Below the pieces are notes generated by a model. That model saw nothing but the letters and a program-made list of their open reading frames with translations. It made no database searches and was not told where the DNA came from. Shown here one piece after another: positions 46,513 through 54,734 of a DNA stretch of 64,000 nt. The number at the start of each line of letters is the position of its first letter. The first letter of the stretch is position 1. The position numbers and the translations under genes were made by a program. Source of the DNA: Pseudomonas sp. NFACC02 (GTDB taxonomy: Bacteria > Pseudomonadota > Gammaproteobacteria > Pseudomonadales > Pseudomonadaceae). The stretch lies in assembly GCF_900110765.1 (NCBI RefSeq), contig NZ_FOEO01000001.1:1-64000 (forward strand), read 5' to 3'.

Positions 46513-47421
46513 CTAACCCTGCTTCCAATACCCCGGCCGGTTGTACACCTCTTTGAGAAACGCAATAAAAAACCGCACCTTTGCCGGCAGGTAATGTTGC
46601 TGCGGGTACACACCCTGGATGTCATAGCTGGGCAATGCGAACTCATCCAGTACCGTCACCAATGCGCCACTCTCGATTTCGTTCTGAATCTCCCACGTTG
46701 AACGCCAACACAGGCCAAGGCCACGCTTGGCCCAGTCGTACAGCAACTCCCCGTCGTTGCAGTACAGATTCCCGGCCACCTTGATCGCCACCTGTTTGCC
46801 GTCGCGCAGAAATGTCCAGCCACGATGCTGTCCGCCCTGAAGGTTGAATGACAGGCAATTGTGCTCGGCCAGGTCCTCCAGCGCCCGTGGAAACCCGTGT
46901 TCGACGAAATACTGCGGCGAGCCGCAGACCACGCGTTTGTTGGCGTACAGCTTGATGGCCACGTAGTTGGGGTCGAGCACCTCACCGATGCGGATGCTCA
47001 TGTCATACCCCTCACGCACCAGGTCGACCACGTTGTCCGTAAGGTTGAACGACAGTTGCAAGTCCGGAAAGCGCGCCTGGAATTCCGGCGCATGGGGCGC
47101 CACATGCTGACGCCCGAAACCTGCCGGGGCCGACACCACCAGATGGCCACGCACACTGCTTTCGTTTTCGCTGATGCTCGCATCCAGTTCTTCGAACGAC
47201 TGCAGCACCTGTCTGGCGCTTTCCAGATAGGAATCACCCGCGTCGGTCAGGGTCAGGCCGCGCGTTGACCGGTGAATCAGCTTCACCCCCAGCCGCGCCT
47301 CAAGTGCACTGAGCCGCCTCCCCATGATGACCGGTGTCACGCCTTCAACCAGCGCCGCCGCTGCGAAGCTGCCGTGGGTGGCCACCAGCACGTAGCTGCG
47401 CAGCTCTGTGTAACGATCCAT
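46513..47421 (-). CDS. LysR family transcriptional regulator
   Basis: 302 residues: HTH (about 5-62, YVLVATHGSFAAAALVEGVTPVIMGRRLSALEARLG) and a CrgA-type effector domain (about 90-295, SFNLTDNVVDLVREGYDMSIRIGEV, GLGLCWRSTWEI). The ATG at 47421 is chosen because CAGGAG is 7 nt upstream. It is divergent from gcl and is the obvious candidate regulator of gcl-hyi-glxR. Direct repeats in the shared 129-bp gap would be its sites. Confidence 0.9.
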   Translation of the reverse strand: MDRYTELRSYVLVATHGSFAAAALVEGVTPVIMGRRLSALEARLGVKLIHRSTRGLTLTDAGDSYLESARQVLQSFEELDASISENESSVRGHLVVSAPAGFGRQHVAPHAPEFQARFPDLQLSFNLTDNVVDLVREGYDMSIRIGEVLDPNYVAIKLYANKRVVCGSPQYFVEHGFPRALEDLAEHNCLSFNLQGGQHRGWTFLRDGKQVAIKVAGNLYCNDGELLYDWAKRGLGLCWRSTWEIQNEIESGALVTVLDEFALPSYDIQGVYPQQHYLPAKVRFFIAFLKEVYNRPGYWKQG

Positions 47422-47497
47422 TCGATACTCCTGATACCGACAGAACTGCCAAAAGCAGCCATTCACAAAAACTTCGATTCAAATCACGCTGACTGCG

Positions 47498-47529
47498 TAC
47501 AAAAACTACAGAACCAAATACAAAAACTA
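47498..47529. promoter_or_regulatory. 21-bp-period direct repeats TACAAAAACTA upstream of gcl
   Basis: TACAAAAACTA occurs at 47498-47508 and again at 47519-47529, exactly two helical turns apart; a partial CAAAAACT lies at 47466-47473. The second copy ends 21 bp before the gcl start. They are likely regulator contacts on one DNA face. Confidence 0.5.
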
Positions 47530-47550
47530 TCGAGTTCAGGAGACTAACAA

Positions 47551-49326
47551 ATGCCCCTCATGAGAGCCATCGAAGCTGCCGTTCTGGTGATGCGTCGCGA
47601 AGGGGTCGATACCGCGTTCGGTATCCCCGGCGCTGCCATCAATCCGTTGTACGCCGCATTCAAGAAACTCGGCGGCATCGATCACGTGCTGGCGCGCCAC
47701 GTCGAAGGCGCCTCGCATATGGCCGAGGGTTACACCCGCGCAATCGCGGGCAACATCGGCGTCTGCATCGGAACGTCCGGCCCTGCCGGCACTGACATGA
47801 TCACCGGCCTGTACTCCGCCTCCGCCGACTCGATCCCGATTCTCTGCATCACCGGGCAAGCGCCCCGTGCCCGTATGCACAAAGAAGATTTCCAGGCGGT
47901 CGACATCGCCAGCATCGCGTCGCCGGTCGCCAAGTGGGCGACGACCGTCATGGAGCCGGGCCAGGTGCCTTACGTGTTTCAGAAAGCTTTTCAGCTTATG
48001 CGCAGCGGTCGCCCCGGCCCGGTATTGATCGACCTGCCGTTCGACGTGCAGATGGCTGAAATCGAATTCGACATCGACGCGTATGAGCCGCTGCCGGTCG
48101 TCAAGCCACAAGCCAGTCGCAACCAGATCGAAAAAGCGCTGGCCATGCTCAACGCGTCCGAGCGCCCGTTGATCGTCGCCGGTGGCGGCATCATCAATGC
48201 CGATGCCTCGGATGCGCTGGTGGAATTCGCCGAACTGACCGGCATCCCGGTGATCCCGACCTTGATGGGCTGGGGCGCGATTCCGGACGACCATCCGCAG
48301 ATGGCAGGCATGGTCGGGCTGCAGACGTCTCATCGCTATGGCAACGCCACGATGTTGGCGTCGGACATGGTGCTCGGCATCGGTAACCGCTGGGCGAACC
48401 GGCACACCGGCACCGTTTCGGTGTACAGCGAAGGCCGCACGTTTATCCACGTCGACATTGAGCCGACGCAGATCGGCCGCGTGCTGACGCCAGACCTTGG
48501 CATCGTGTCAGACGCGGGCGCGGCACTGGCGATGTTCCTTGAGGTGGCCCGCGAATGGCACACCGCTGGCAAGCTCAAAGACCGCAGTACGTGGCTCGCC
48601 AGTTGCCAGGAACGCAAGCGCACGATGCAGCGCAAGACGCACTACGACAACATTCCGGTCAAGCCCCAACGTGTCTACGAAGAGATGAACCAGTACTTCG
48701 GCAAGGACACCTGCTACGTCAGCACCATCGGCCTGTCGCAGATCGCCGGCGCGCAGTTCCTGCATGTCTACAAGCCGCGTCACTGGATCAACTGCGGCCA
48801 GGCCGGTCCGCTCGGCTGGACCATTCCGGCTGCACTGGGTGTGGCGAAAGCAGATCCGGGTCGCAAGGTCGTTGCGCTGTCCGGCGACTATGACTTCCAG
48901 TTCATGATCGAAGAACTGGCCGTCGGTGCGCAGTTCAATCTGCCGTACATCCACGTTGTGGTGAACAACTCGTACCTGGGGCTGATCCGTCAGGCACAGC
49001 GCAACTTCGACATCGATTACTGCGTGCAACTGGCGTTCGACAACATCAACGCACCGGAACTGGAAGGTTATGGCGTCGACCATGTTGCGGTCGCCGAGGG
49101 CCTGGGGTGCAAGGCGATCCGGGTCAGCGATCCGTCACACATCCAGGCCGCCCTCGCCGAAGCGTCCAGCCTGATGCAGCAGTACAGCGTCCCGGTGGTC
49201 GTCGAAATCATTCTCGAGCGTGTGACCAATATCGCCATGGGCACCGAGATCAACGCGATCAACGAATTCGAATCGCTGGCCGGACACCGCGACGACGCAC
49301 CGACCGCCATCAGCCTGCTGGACTGA
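47551..49326 (+). CDS. gcl: Glyoxylate carboligase (tartronate-semialdehyde synthase)
   Basis: ThDP- and FAD-dependent enzyme joining two glyoxylates to tartronate semialdehyde plus CO2. 591 residues (E. coli 593). The diagnostic Val51 replaces the ThDP-activating Glu of other family members, visible in [10 protein letters not shown]. The ThDP-Mg motif is [33 protein letters not shown] lies 8-10 nt before the ATG. It is first of gcl-hyi-glxR and divergent from the LysR gene. Confidence 0.97.
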   Translation: MPLMRAIEAAVLVMRREGVDTAFGIPGAAINPLYAAFKKLGGIDHVLARHVEGASHMAEGYTRAIAGNIGVCIGTSGPAGTDMITGLYSASADSIPILCITGQAPRARMHKEDFQAVDIASIASPVAKWATTVMEPGQVPYVFQKAFQLMRSGRPGPVLIDLPFDVQMAEIEFDIDAYEPLPVVKPQASRNQIEKALAMLNASERPLIVAGGGIINADASDALVEFAELTGIPVIPTLMGWGAIPDDHPQMAGMVGLQTSHRYGNATMLASDMVLGIGNRWANRHTGTVSVYSEGRTFIHVDIEPTQIGRVLTPDLGIVSDAGAALAMFLEVAREWHTAGKLKDRSTWLASCQERKRTMQRKTHYDNIPVKPQRVYEEMNQYFGKDTCYVSTIGLSQIAGAQFLHVYKPRHWINCGQAGPLGWTIPAALGVAKADPGRKVVALSGDYDFQFMIEELAVGAQFNLPYIHVVVNNSYLGLIRQAQRNFDIDYCVQLAFDNINAPELEGYGVDHVAVAEGLGCKAIRVSDPSHIQAALAEASSLMQQYSVPVVVEIILERVTNIAMGTEINAINEFESLAGHRDDAPTAISLLD

Positions 49327-49365
49327 TCGGCGCCCCTCAATACGAGCGAGAACAAGGAACCCACC

Positions 49366-50148
49366 ATGCCCCGTTTATGCGCCAACCTGTCGATGCTCTT
49401 CACCGAGCTGGACTTCCTGCAACGCTTCGAAGCCGCCGCCAACGCGGGCTTCAGCGGTGTCGAGTACCTGTTTCCGTACGACTTCAGCTCGGCGCAGATC
49501 AAGGCCGAACTGGAGGCCAACGGCCTGACTCAAGTGCTGTTCAACCTGCCCGCTGGAGACTGGGCCAAAGGCGAGCGCGGCATCGCCTGCCATCCTGACC
49601 GGGTCGAAGAGTTCTACGCCGGCGTCGACCTGGCAATTGCCTACGCCAAAGTGCTGGGCAACACCCAGGTCAACTGCCTGGCGGGGATCAAGCCACAAGG
49701 CTTCGACGATGCGCTGATCGAAAAGACCTTCATCGACAACCTTAAATACGCGGCGGACAAGCTGCAGGCCCAAGGCATCGATCTGGTCATGGAAATGATC
49801 AACACCCTCGACATTCCCGGTTTCTACCTCAACACCACGGCGCAGGCGCTGGACATTCGCGAGAAAGTCGGCAGCCGCAATCTGTCATTGCAATACGACA
49901 TCTATCACATGCAGATCATGGAGGGTGACCTGGCCCGGACGATGGAAAAGCACTTGCCGGTGATTCGCCATGTGCAACTGGCGGACAACCCCGGTCGCCA
50001 CGAACCCGGTACTGGAGAGATCAACTACGGCTTCCTGCTCGGGCATCTGGACACGCTGGGTTATCGCGGATGGGTCGGTTGCGAGTACAAGCCGCTGACG
50101 ACCACCGAAGCGGGCCTGGGGTGGCTGAAAACCCACAACTTGATCTGA
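49366..50148 (+). CDS. hyi: Hydroxypyruvate isomerase
   Basis: Interconverts hydroxypyruvate and tartronate semialdehyde. 260 residues with an AP-endonuclease-2 / xylose-isomerase-like TIM barrel: MPRLCANLSMLFTELDFLQRFEAAANAGFSGVEYLFPY at the N-terminus, VMEMINTLDIPGFYLN (metal Glu), LQYDIYHMQIMEGD (Asp/His), HVQLADNPGRHEPGTGEINY and GCEYKP. The length equals E. coli Hyi (258). It lies 39 bp after gcl with AAGGAA before the ATG. Confidence 0.95.
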   Translation: MPRLCANLSMLFTELDFLQRFEAAANAGFSGVEYLFPYDFSSAQIKAELEANGLTQVLFNLPAGDWAKGERGIACHPDRVEEFYAGVDLAIAYAKVLGNTQVNCLAGIKPQGFDDALIEKTFIDNLKYAADKLQAQGIDLVMEMINTLDIPGFYLNTTAQALDIREKVGSRNLSLQYDIYHMQIMEGDLARTMEKHLPVIRHVQLADNPGRHEPGTGEINYGFLLGHLDTLGYRGWVGCEYKPLTTTEAGLGWLKTHNLI

Positions 50149-50180
50149 ACACACTCGCCGCTCTAACCGAAAACCACATC

Positions 50181-50316
50181 CTGTAGGAGCGTGGCTTGTC
50201 CCGCGATCTGCTGCGAAGCGGCAGTAAAACCTCATCGTGCGGTGTGCCAGACGCACATCGCACCCTGATTTACGACCGGTTCCCAGTCGATCGCGGGACA
50301 AGCCACGCGCCTACAG
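50181..50316. repeat. REP-type inverted repeat doublet, class 2
   Basis: A 27-bp arm at 50181-50207 (starting CTGTAGGAGCGTGGCTTGTC) and its inverse at 50290-50316 (ending GCCACGCGCCTACAG) match at 26 of 27 positions and flank an 82-bp spacer. The sequence differs from the class 1 doublet at 46.4 kb. It sits between hyi and glxR inside an otherwise continuous operon. Confidence 0.85.
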
Positions 50317-50333
50317 GAGACCGCACCAGACAT

Positions 50334-50357
50334 AAAACCTGACCTAAAACCTGACCT
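50334..50357 (+). repeat. Tandem 12-bp repeat in the glxR leader
   Basis: AAAACCTGACCT occurs twice head to tail and is followed by AAAATAAGAGGAA, the ribosome binding region. Slippage here would change the spacer between the REP doublet and the glxR start. No function is evident. Confidence 0.6.
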
Positions 50358-50376
50358 AAAATAAGAGGAACATCTC

Positions 50377-51279
50377 ATGGCTAACATCGGATTCATCGGC
50401 ACCGGCATCATGGGCCTGCCCATGGCAGAAAACCTGCAAAAAGCAGGTCATCAACTGTTTCTGTCCAGGCACTTCATCGCTCCGCCCGCCTCGCTGGTCG
50501 AAGGCGGCGCGACGGTATTGAACAACCCACGAGAGGTGGCGCAGGAAGCTGAATTCATCATCGTCATGCTGCCGGACACCCCGCAGGTCAACGACGTGCT
50601 GTTCGGCGAGAACGGGCTGAGTGAAGGCACGGGTGCCGGCAAGGTCGTGATCGACATGAGCTCGATTTCGCCGTCGGCGACCAAAGCGTTTGCCTCCCGG
50701 ATCAACGCCACGGGCGCGCAATACCTTGACGCACCGGTGTCCGGCGGCGAAGTCGGCGCCAAGGCCGCGACCCTGAGCATCATGGTGGGAGGCAACCAAG
50801 GCACCTTCGACCGTGCGCTGCCGCTGTTCCAGACCATGGGCAAGAACATCACCCTGGTGGGCGGCAACGGCGACGGCCAGACCGCCAAGGTCGCCAACCA
50901 GATCATCGTTGCACTGAACATTCAGGCGGTCGCCGAAGCCCTGCTGTTCGCCTCGAAGAACGGCGCGGATCCGGCCAAGGTGCGTGAAGCGCTGATGGGT
51001 GGCTTCGCTTCGTCGAAGATTCTCGAAGTACACGGTGAGCGCATGATCAAGGGCACCTTCAATCCGGGCTTCCGTATTGCCCTGCATCAGAAGGACCTGA
51101 ACCTGGCGCTGGAAGGCGCACGTGAATTGGGGCTGAACCTGCCCAACACCGCCAATGCGCAACAGGTGTTCAGCACCTGTGCGGCACTGGGTGGCAGCGG
51201 TTGGGATCACTCGGGCCTGATCAAGGGCCTGGAGCACATGTCGAATTTCTCGATTCGTGGTGACCACACGCCGGATTGA
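50377..51279 (+). CDS. glxR: 2-hydroxy-3-oxopropionate (tartronate semialdehyde) reductase
   Basis: NAD(P)H-dependent reduction of tartronate semialdehyde to D-glycerate. 300 residues of the beta-hydroxyacid dehydrogenase family: GFIGTGIMGLPMAENLQKAGH (cofactor), DAPVSGGEVGAKAATLSIMVGG (substrate loop) and the catalytic Lys in GDGQTAKVANQI (about 171). AGAGGAA precedes the ATG. It is separated from hyi by 228 bp containing a REP doublet but is on the same strand and pathway. No glycerate kinase or hydroxypyruvate reductase follows, unlike many gcl operons. Confidence 0.95.
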   Translation: MANIGFIGTGIMGLPMAENLQKAGHQLFLSRHFIAPPASLVEGGATVLNNPREVAQEAEFIIVMLPDTPQVNDVLFGENGLSEGTGAGKVVIDMSSISPSATKAFASRINATGAQYLDAPVSGGEVGAKAATLSIMVGGNQGTFDRALPLFQTMGKNITLVGGNGDGQTAKVANQIIVALNIQAVAEALLFASKNGADPAKVREALMGGFASSKILEVHGERMIKGTFNPGFRIALHQKDLNLALEGARELGLNLPNTANAQQVFSTCAALGGSGWDHSGLIKGLEHMSNFSIRGDHTPD

Positions 51280-51293
51280 GTGCAGGCGGGTAC

Positions 51294-51329
51294 AAAAAAG
51301 CCAGGCACCTTCGCGGAGTGCCTGGCTTT
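51294..51329. terminator. Bidirectional terminator between glxR and the OprD porin
   Basis: AAAGCCAGGCAC and GTGCCTGGCTTT form a perfect 12-bp stem with a 9-nt loop. The A-run on the left gives a six-U tract for the minus-strand porin transcript; the right side ends glxR on the plus strand. Confidence 0.88.
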
Positions 51330-51349
51330 CGTTGGTAATGCTTAATGCA

Positions 51350-52678
51350 TCAGAACACGTTGATCGGGTAGTCGGCGATCAGACGGAATTCGTTCACGTC
51401 GCCCTCGGCCTGATCGCTGTTCGCGCGGTGGAACGCCTGACGCATACGCAGCGACAAGTCCTTCGCAGGACCCGACTGGACGACATACTTGGCCTCGACG
51501 TTAATTTCGTGGTGCTTGCCGTCGTCACCATATCCGTAGTTGACGTAGGTGCTATTGGACGGCATGTGCGAGCCGTCGATGTCATCACCGGTGATATAAC
51601 GCGCCATGAAGCTTAAACCCGGTACGCCATAAGTCGCCATGTTCAGGTCATAACGCGCCTGCCAGGATTTCTCACCCGGTCCATTGAAGTCGGAATATTG
51701 CACCGAGTTCGCCAGGAAGATCGAGTCCGCGGTATCGCCGGGGCCATTAATCCCGAATGCCACATAGTCAAACGGCGTATCGCCGTGAACTTTCTGATAA
51801 GCCAGGGTGATGGTATGGGCCGTCAGGAAAGAATAAGCGGCTGCCAGCGACCAAGTGGTGTTACTGATATCGCCTGCTTTTGCGGAGCCGGCATCATTGG
51901 TGCGATAGATATTGAAGTCGAAGTTAACCGACTGATCGCCCGTGATGGCTTGGGTGTAGTTAATATTGCCGTAGTACTGGTCCCACACATCCTGCAGGTT
52001 GGAGCCATACAGACTCGCCGTCAGATTGTCGTTGAACGTGTACTTGCCGCCGGCATAATCAATGCTCGATGCCGTGACACCCGCATACGACGCATAAATA
52101 TCGTGATCGTGGTTAGTCGTGACCGGCCCGTTGCCGCCGGTGAAGTGACCGCCGTCCAGCTCGAGCCCGGCAATGTCGCTGCTCAAGAGGTTGAAACCGG
52201 TTGCGGTTTGCGGGAACAGCCGCGAGCCACCGGCGGCGAATACCGGCGCCGTCGGCATCAGATCACCATAGCGCAGCTCTGTCTTGGAAATGCGCATCTT
52301 GATCGCACCGCCTGCGGTGCCATATTCATCCTCAGGGTCGCCGTGACGATCGACCGGCAAGTTACCTGTGCCAGCGGTGCCTGCGCCGCCATCCAGCTTG
52401 ATACCCCAGTAACCGTAGGCATCAACGCCGAAGCCGACCGTGCCTTGAGTGAAACCCGAACTGAAATTGCCCAGCACGCCTTGCGTCCAGTCCTTACGAT
52501 CGCCGCCGCCGTTTTTGCCATCCCGATTGAAATAGTAGTTCTTGAGGTGAACGGTCAGGCTGCTGTCTTCGACGAACCCCTTGGCTTCCGATTGATCACT
52601 GACAACCCCTGCCGTTGCCAGTTGACTCACGCCCAGCGAAACCGCAAGCGTCATGAGGTTCCATTTCACAAACGTCAT
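51350..52678 (-). CDS. OprD family outer-membrane porin
   Basis: 442 residues with signal peptide (about 1-24, ending LATA). The mature start SEAKGFVEDSSLTVHLKNYYFNRD is the OprD-family signature, and the rest is an 18-strand barrel ending DVNEFRLIADYPINVF. OprD/OpdX porins give specific uptake of amino acids or carboxylates. Its position convergent to gcl-hyi-glxR suggests it admits the substrate of this island (inference). The start at 52678 has AGGGG upstream. Confidence 0.92.
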   Translation of the reverse strand: MTFVKWNLMTLAVSLGVSQLATAGVVSDQSEAKGFVEDSSLTVHLKNYYFNRDGKNGGGDRKDWTQGVLGNFSSGFTQGTVGFGVDAYGYWGIKLDGGAGTAGTGNLPVDRHGDPEDEYGTAGGAIKMRISKTELRYGDLMPTAPVFAAGGSRLFPQTATGFNLLSSDIAGLELDGGHFTGGNGPVTTNHDHDIYASYAGVTASSIDYAGGKYTFNDNLTASLYGSNLQDVWDQYYGNINYTQAITGDQSVNFDFNIYRTNDAGSAKAGDISNTTWSLAAAYSFLTAHTITLAYQKVHGDTPFDYVAFGINGPGDTADSIFLANSVQYSDFNGPGEKSWQARYDLNMATYGVPGLSFMARYITGDDIDGSHMPSNSTYVNYGYGDDGKHHEINVEAKYVVQSGPAKDLSLRMRQAFHRANSDQAEGDVNEFRLIADYPINVF

Positions 52679-52949
52679 TATTATCCCCTGTCTCAATTAA
52701 GGCCCAGCGTTCCGTCCCCCTGGATACGGGGAATCCCCTGCGTTCAGGCGAAGTTGAAACGGTGGATATAGGCTATGGCAGATGGGCTAACTGCATCGAA
52801 TCCGTATTGAAATACACGGTCAATTCACGGGCTTCAAGCCCGTTTCGTTATTGTTTCCTGAAGCGTCACGCGCTTCGTTGTTACGTCGGGTGTGCTCCAC
52901 CGACCGAAAAACTTTTAGCACTTTTCCGCTCGAAGGTTCCCAAACGAGT

Positions 52950-53137
52950 CGTGATAGTCATTATCGATCTTCGTAATAGTTGAAATCATCCATGCGGTGT
53001 TACCGTTGTCGGCGATGAAGCACATGACTCAACGGCCTGATGAATCCGCAACATCAGGCAATCGAATCTTGCTCCACTTCATCATTCCTTTGGTAAGACT
53101 TTTTAGCCACCCCACATCAGTGCGGTGGCTTTTTTTA
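52950..53137 (+). ncRNA. Candidate small RNA upstream of the class I aminotransferase 3' end
   Basis: The start is approximate. The segment contains a GCCTGATG/CATCAGGC stem-loop (53035-53059) and ends at an intrinsic terminator, with no credible reading frame and no gene on this strand for the terminator to serve. An AT-rich stretch (TCATTATCGATCTTCGTAATAG, in part) near 52960-52980 could hold a promoter. I recognise no known sRNA. Confidence 0.35.
53105..53137 (+). terminator. Intrinsic terminator without an assigned gene
   Basis: AGCCACCCCAC and GTGCGGTGGCT pair with one mismatch around a 4-nt loop, followed by seven T. It functions on the plus strand only. Confidence 0.82.
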
Positions 53138-53249
53138 TTAAATAAATTTTTAACTTCTGTACGGTCCCGTTCAATCAATGGGCACACCGCTGTCAGCGTC
53201 CAGGATAATGTTTGCTGATAACTTGCAGGATCAGGCAAGTTTCCAGCGA

Positions 53250-54431
53250 TCAAATTACCCGGGGAAGTTGACCGACAAAGTTCGCAATCCTTTCACAAGC
53301 TTCGGCCAGTTGCTCATCGCTCAAGGTGAACGACAAGCGCACGAACCCTTGCGCCGGCTCGCCAAACGCTGCCGCGTCCAATACCGACACACCGGTTTCG
53401 TGAAACAGCCGCCAGGCGAAATCCAGCGACCTCAGCCCGGTTCCGCGTACATCCACCAGGACGAACATCCCGGCGTCCGGCGCAAGTACTGACAGCCCTG
53501 GGCAATCGCTCAGGCGCCCCACCACCAGATCCCGCCGCCGCCGATAGGTCTCGCGCATCTCCCGCGTAACCGGCTCATGGGCATTCACGGCGGCCAGCGC
53601 GCCTTCCATCACGAATCCCGGCAAGCCATACAGCATGCTCAACGCCAGGTTTTCGGCATGGCCGATCAACTGCGCATCGGCGATCATCCAGCCGATCCGC
53701 CATCCGGTCATGGCGTGAGACTTGGACAGGCTGCCGATGATCACGCAACGCTTCTCCATCCCCGGCAAACTGGCCAGGCTTTGATATTCGCGCTCATAGC
53801 ACAGACTCTCGTACACCTCATCCACCACCACCCACAAGTCATGGGCGATGGCCAGATCGGCGATGAACTGCAGCTCCTGTTGATCCAGCACCACGCCGGT
53901 CGGGTTGTTGGGGTTGGACAGAAAGATGGCGCGGGTACGTGGCGTGATGGCATTTTTCAACGCGGCTTCACGCAGACGAAATCCATCCTCGGCGCGGCAG
54001 GTAGCGCGCACCAGTGTGGCCCCCGATGCATTGAGCGTTGCTTCATACGTGACATACATCGGGTCAAGGACGACCACCTCATCCCCCGGCTGAAACAGAC
54101 ACATAGACGCCATGAACAATGCATTCTGTGCGCCCGCCACGGTAATGACGTTGTCCGCCAGCACGCTGCGCCCGAGTCGTTGCGAATACCGGTCGGCGAT
54201 GGCCTGTCGCAGCTTGGGGCGGCCAGCAATGTCCGTGTAGTGGGTGTCACCGGCGCGTAACGCCTCGATGGCCGCCTGCGTGATGAAATCAGGCGTGGCG
54301 AAGTCGGGATCACCGATGCTCAGGATGATCACATCGGCGCCGTCGCGCTGGGCGTTGAAGGCTTCATGATGAATATCCCAAGCGGCCACACCATGGCCGG
54401 AAACTCGCTCGACGAAGGGAGAAAAGCGCAT
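53250..54431 (-). CDS. Class I/II PLP-dependent aminotransferase
   Basis: 393 residues, fold type I. SIGDPDFATPDFI near the N-terminus, YTDIAGRPKLRQAIADRY, SNPNNPTGVVLD with the conserved Asn, VVDEVYESLCYE with the PLP Asp/Tyr, and the Schiff-base Lys in SLSKSHAMTGWRIGW (about 235) are intact. The pattern matches aspartate/aromatic-type AATs (subgroup Ib to Ig); the exact substrate is unclear. AAAGGATCTGTC precedes the ATG. Confidence 0.9.
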   Translation of the reverse strand: MRFSPFVERVSGHGVAAWDIHHEAFNAQRDGADVIILSIGDPDFATPDFITQAAIEALRAGDTHYTDIAGRPKLRQAIADRYSQRLGRSVLADNVITVAGAQNALFMASMCLFQPGDEVVVLDPMYVTYEATLNASGATLVRATCRAEDGFRLREAALKNAITPRTRAIFLSNPNNPTGVVLDQQELQFIADLAIAHDLWVVVDEVYESLCYEREYQSLASLPGMEKRCVIIGSLSKSHAMTGWRIGWMIADAQLIGHAENLALSMLYGLPGFVMEGALAAVNAHEPVTREMRETYRRRRDLVVGRLSDCPGLSVLAPDAGMFVLVDVRGTGLRSLDFAWRLFHETGVSVLDAAAFGEPAQGFVRLSFTLSDEQLAEACERIANFVGQLPRVI

Positions 54432-54734
54432 GACAGATCCTTTTTATGCGAAAAGGCGGTCGTGGCCTGCGGGCCGCCCGACCATAGAGGAGCAACCATA
54501 GTTTCAAAACGAGGCGGCACGCAACGCTCGACGTTGAAGCACCTCCCGACCTCGAACGAATCCATGCCCACGGCGGTTGGTCAGTGGTGTCACGCACGCC
54601 GTGATGCGAATCCCCTTGGTGAAAAACTATCGCGCCAATAGAAAAAGCGGGCTACTCCCGACCCTCAGGCGGTGTATAAGGTGCGCGAATGATAGCTCTC
54701 TAATATCACCATTCAATCGGGATTCGTAACGCAT
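54432..54734. other. Intergenic region between the aminotransferase and chemoreceptor genes
   Basis: 303 bp of divergent promoter region. A TAATAT -10-like element lies near 54702, just upstream of the chemoreceptor; nothing else is distinctive. Confidence 0.5.

Larger units (their letters stand above)
52679..53249. other. Intergenic region with an orphan plus-strand terminator
   Basis: 571 bp between two minus-strand genes. No protein-coding gene is convincing. It holds the porin promoter side, then at 53035-53059 a perfect 8-bp stem-loop and at 53105-53137 a strong plus-strand terminator, so a plus-strand small transcript probably exists here. Confidence 0.55.
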
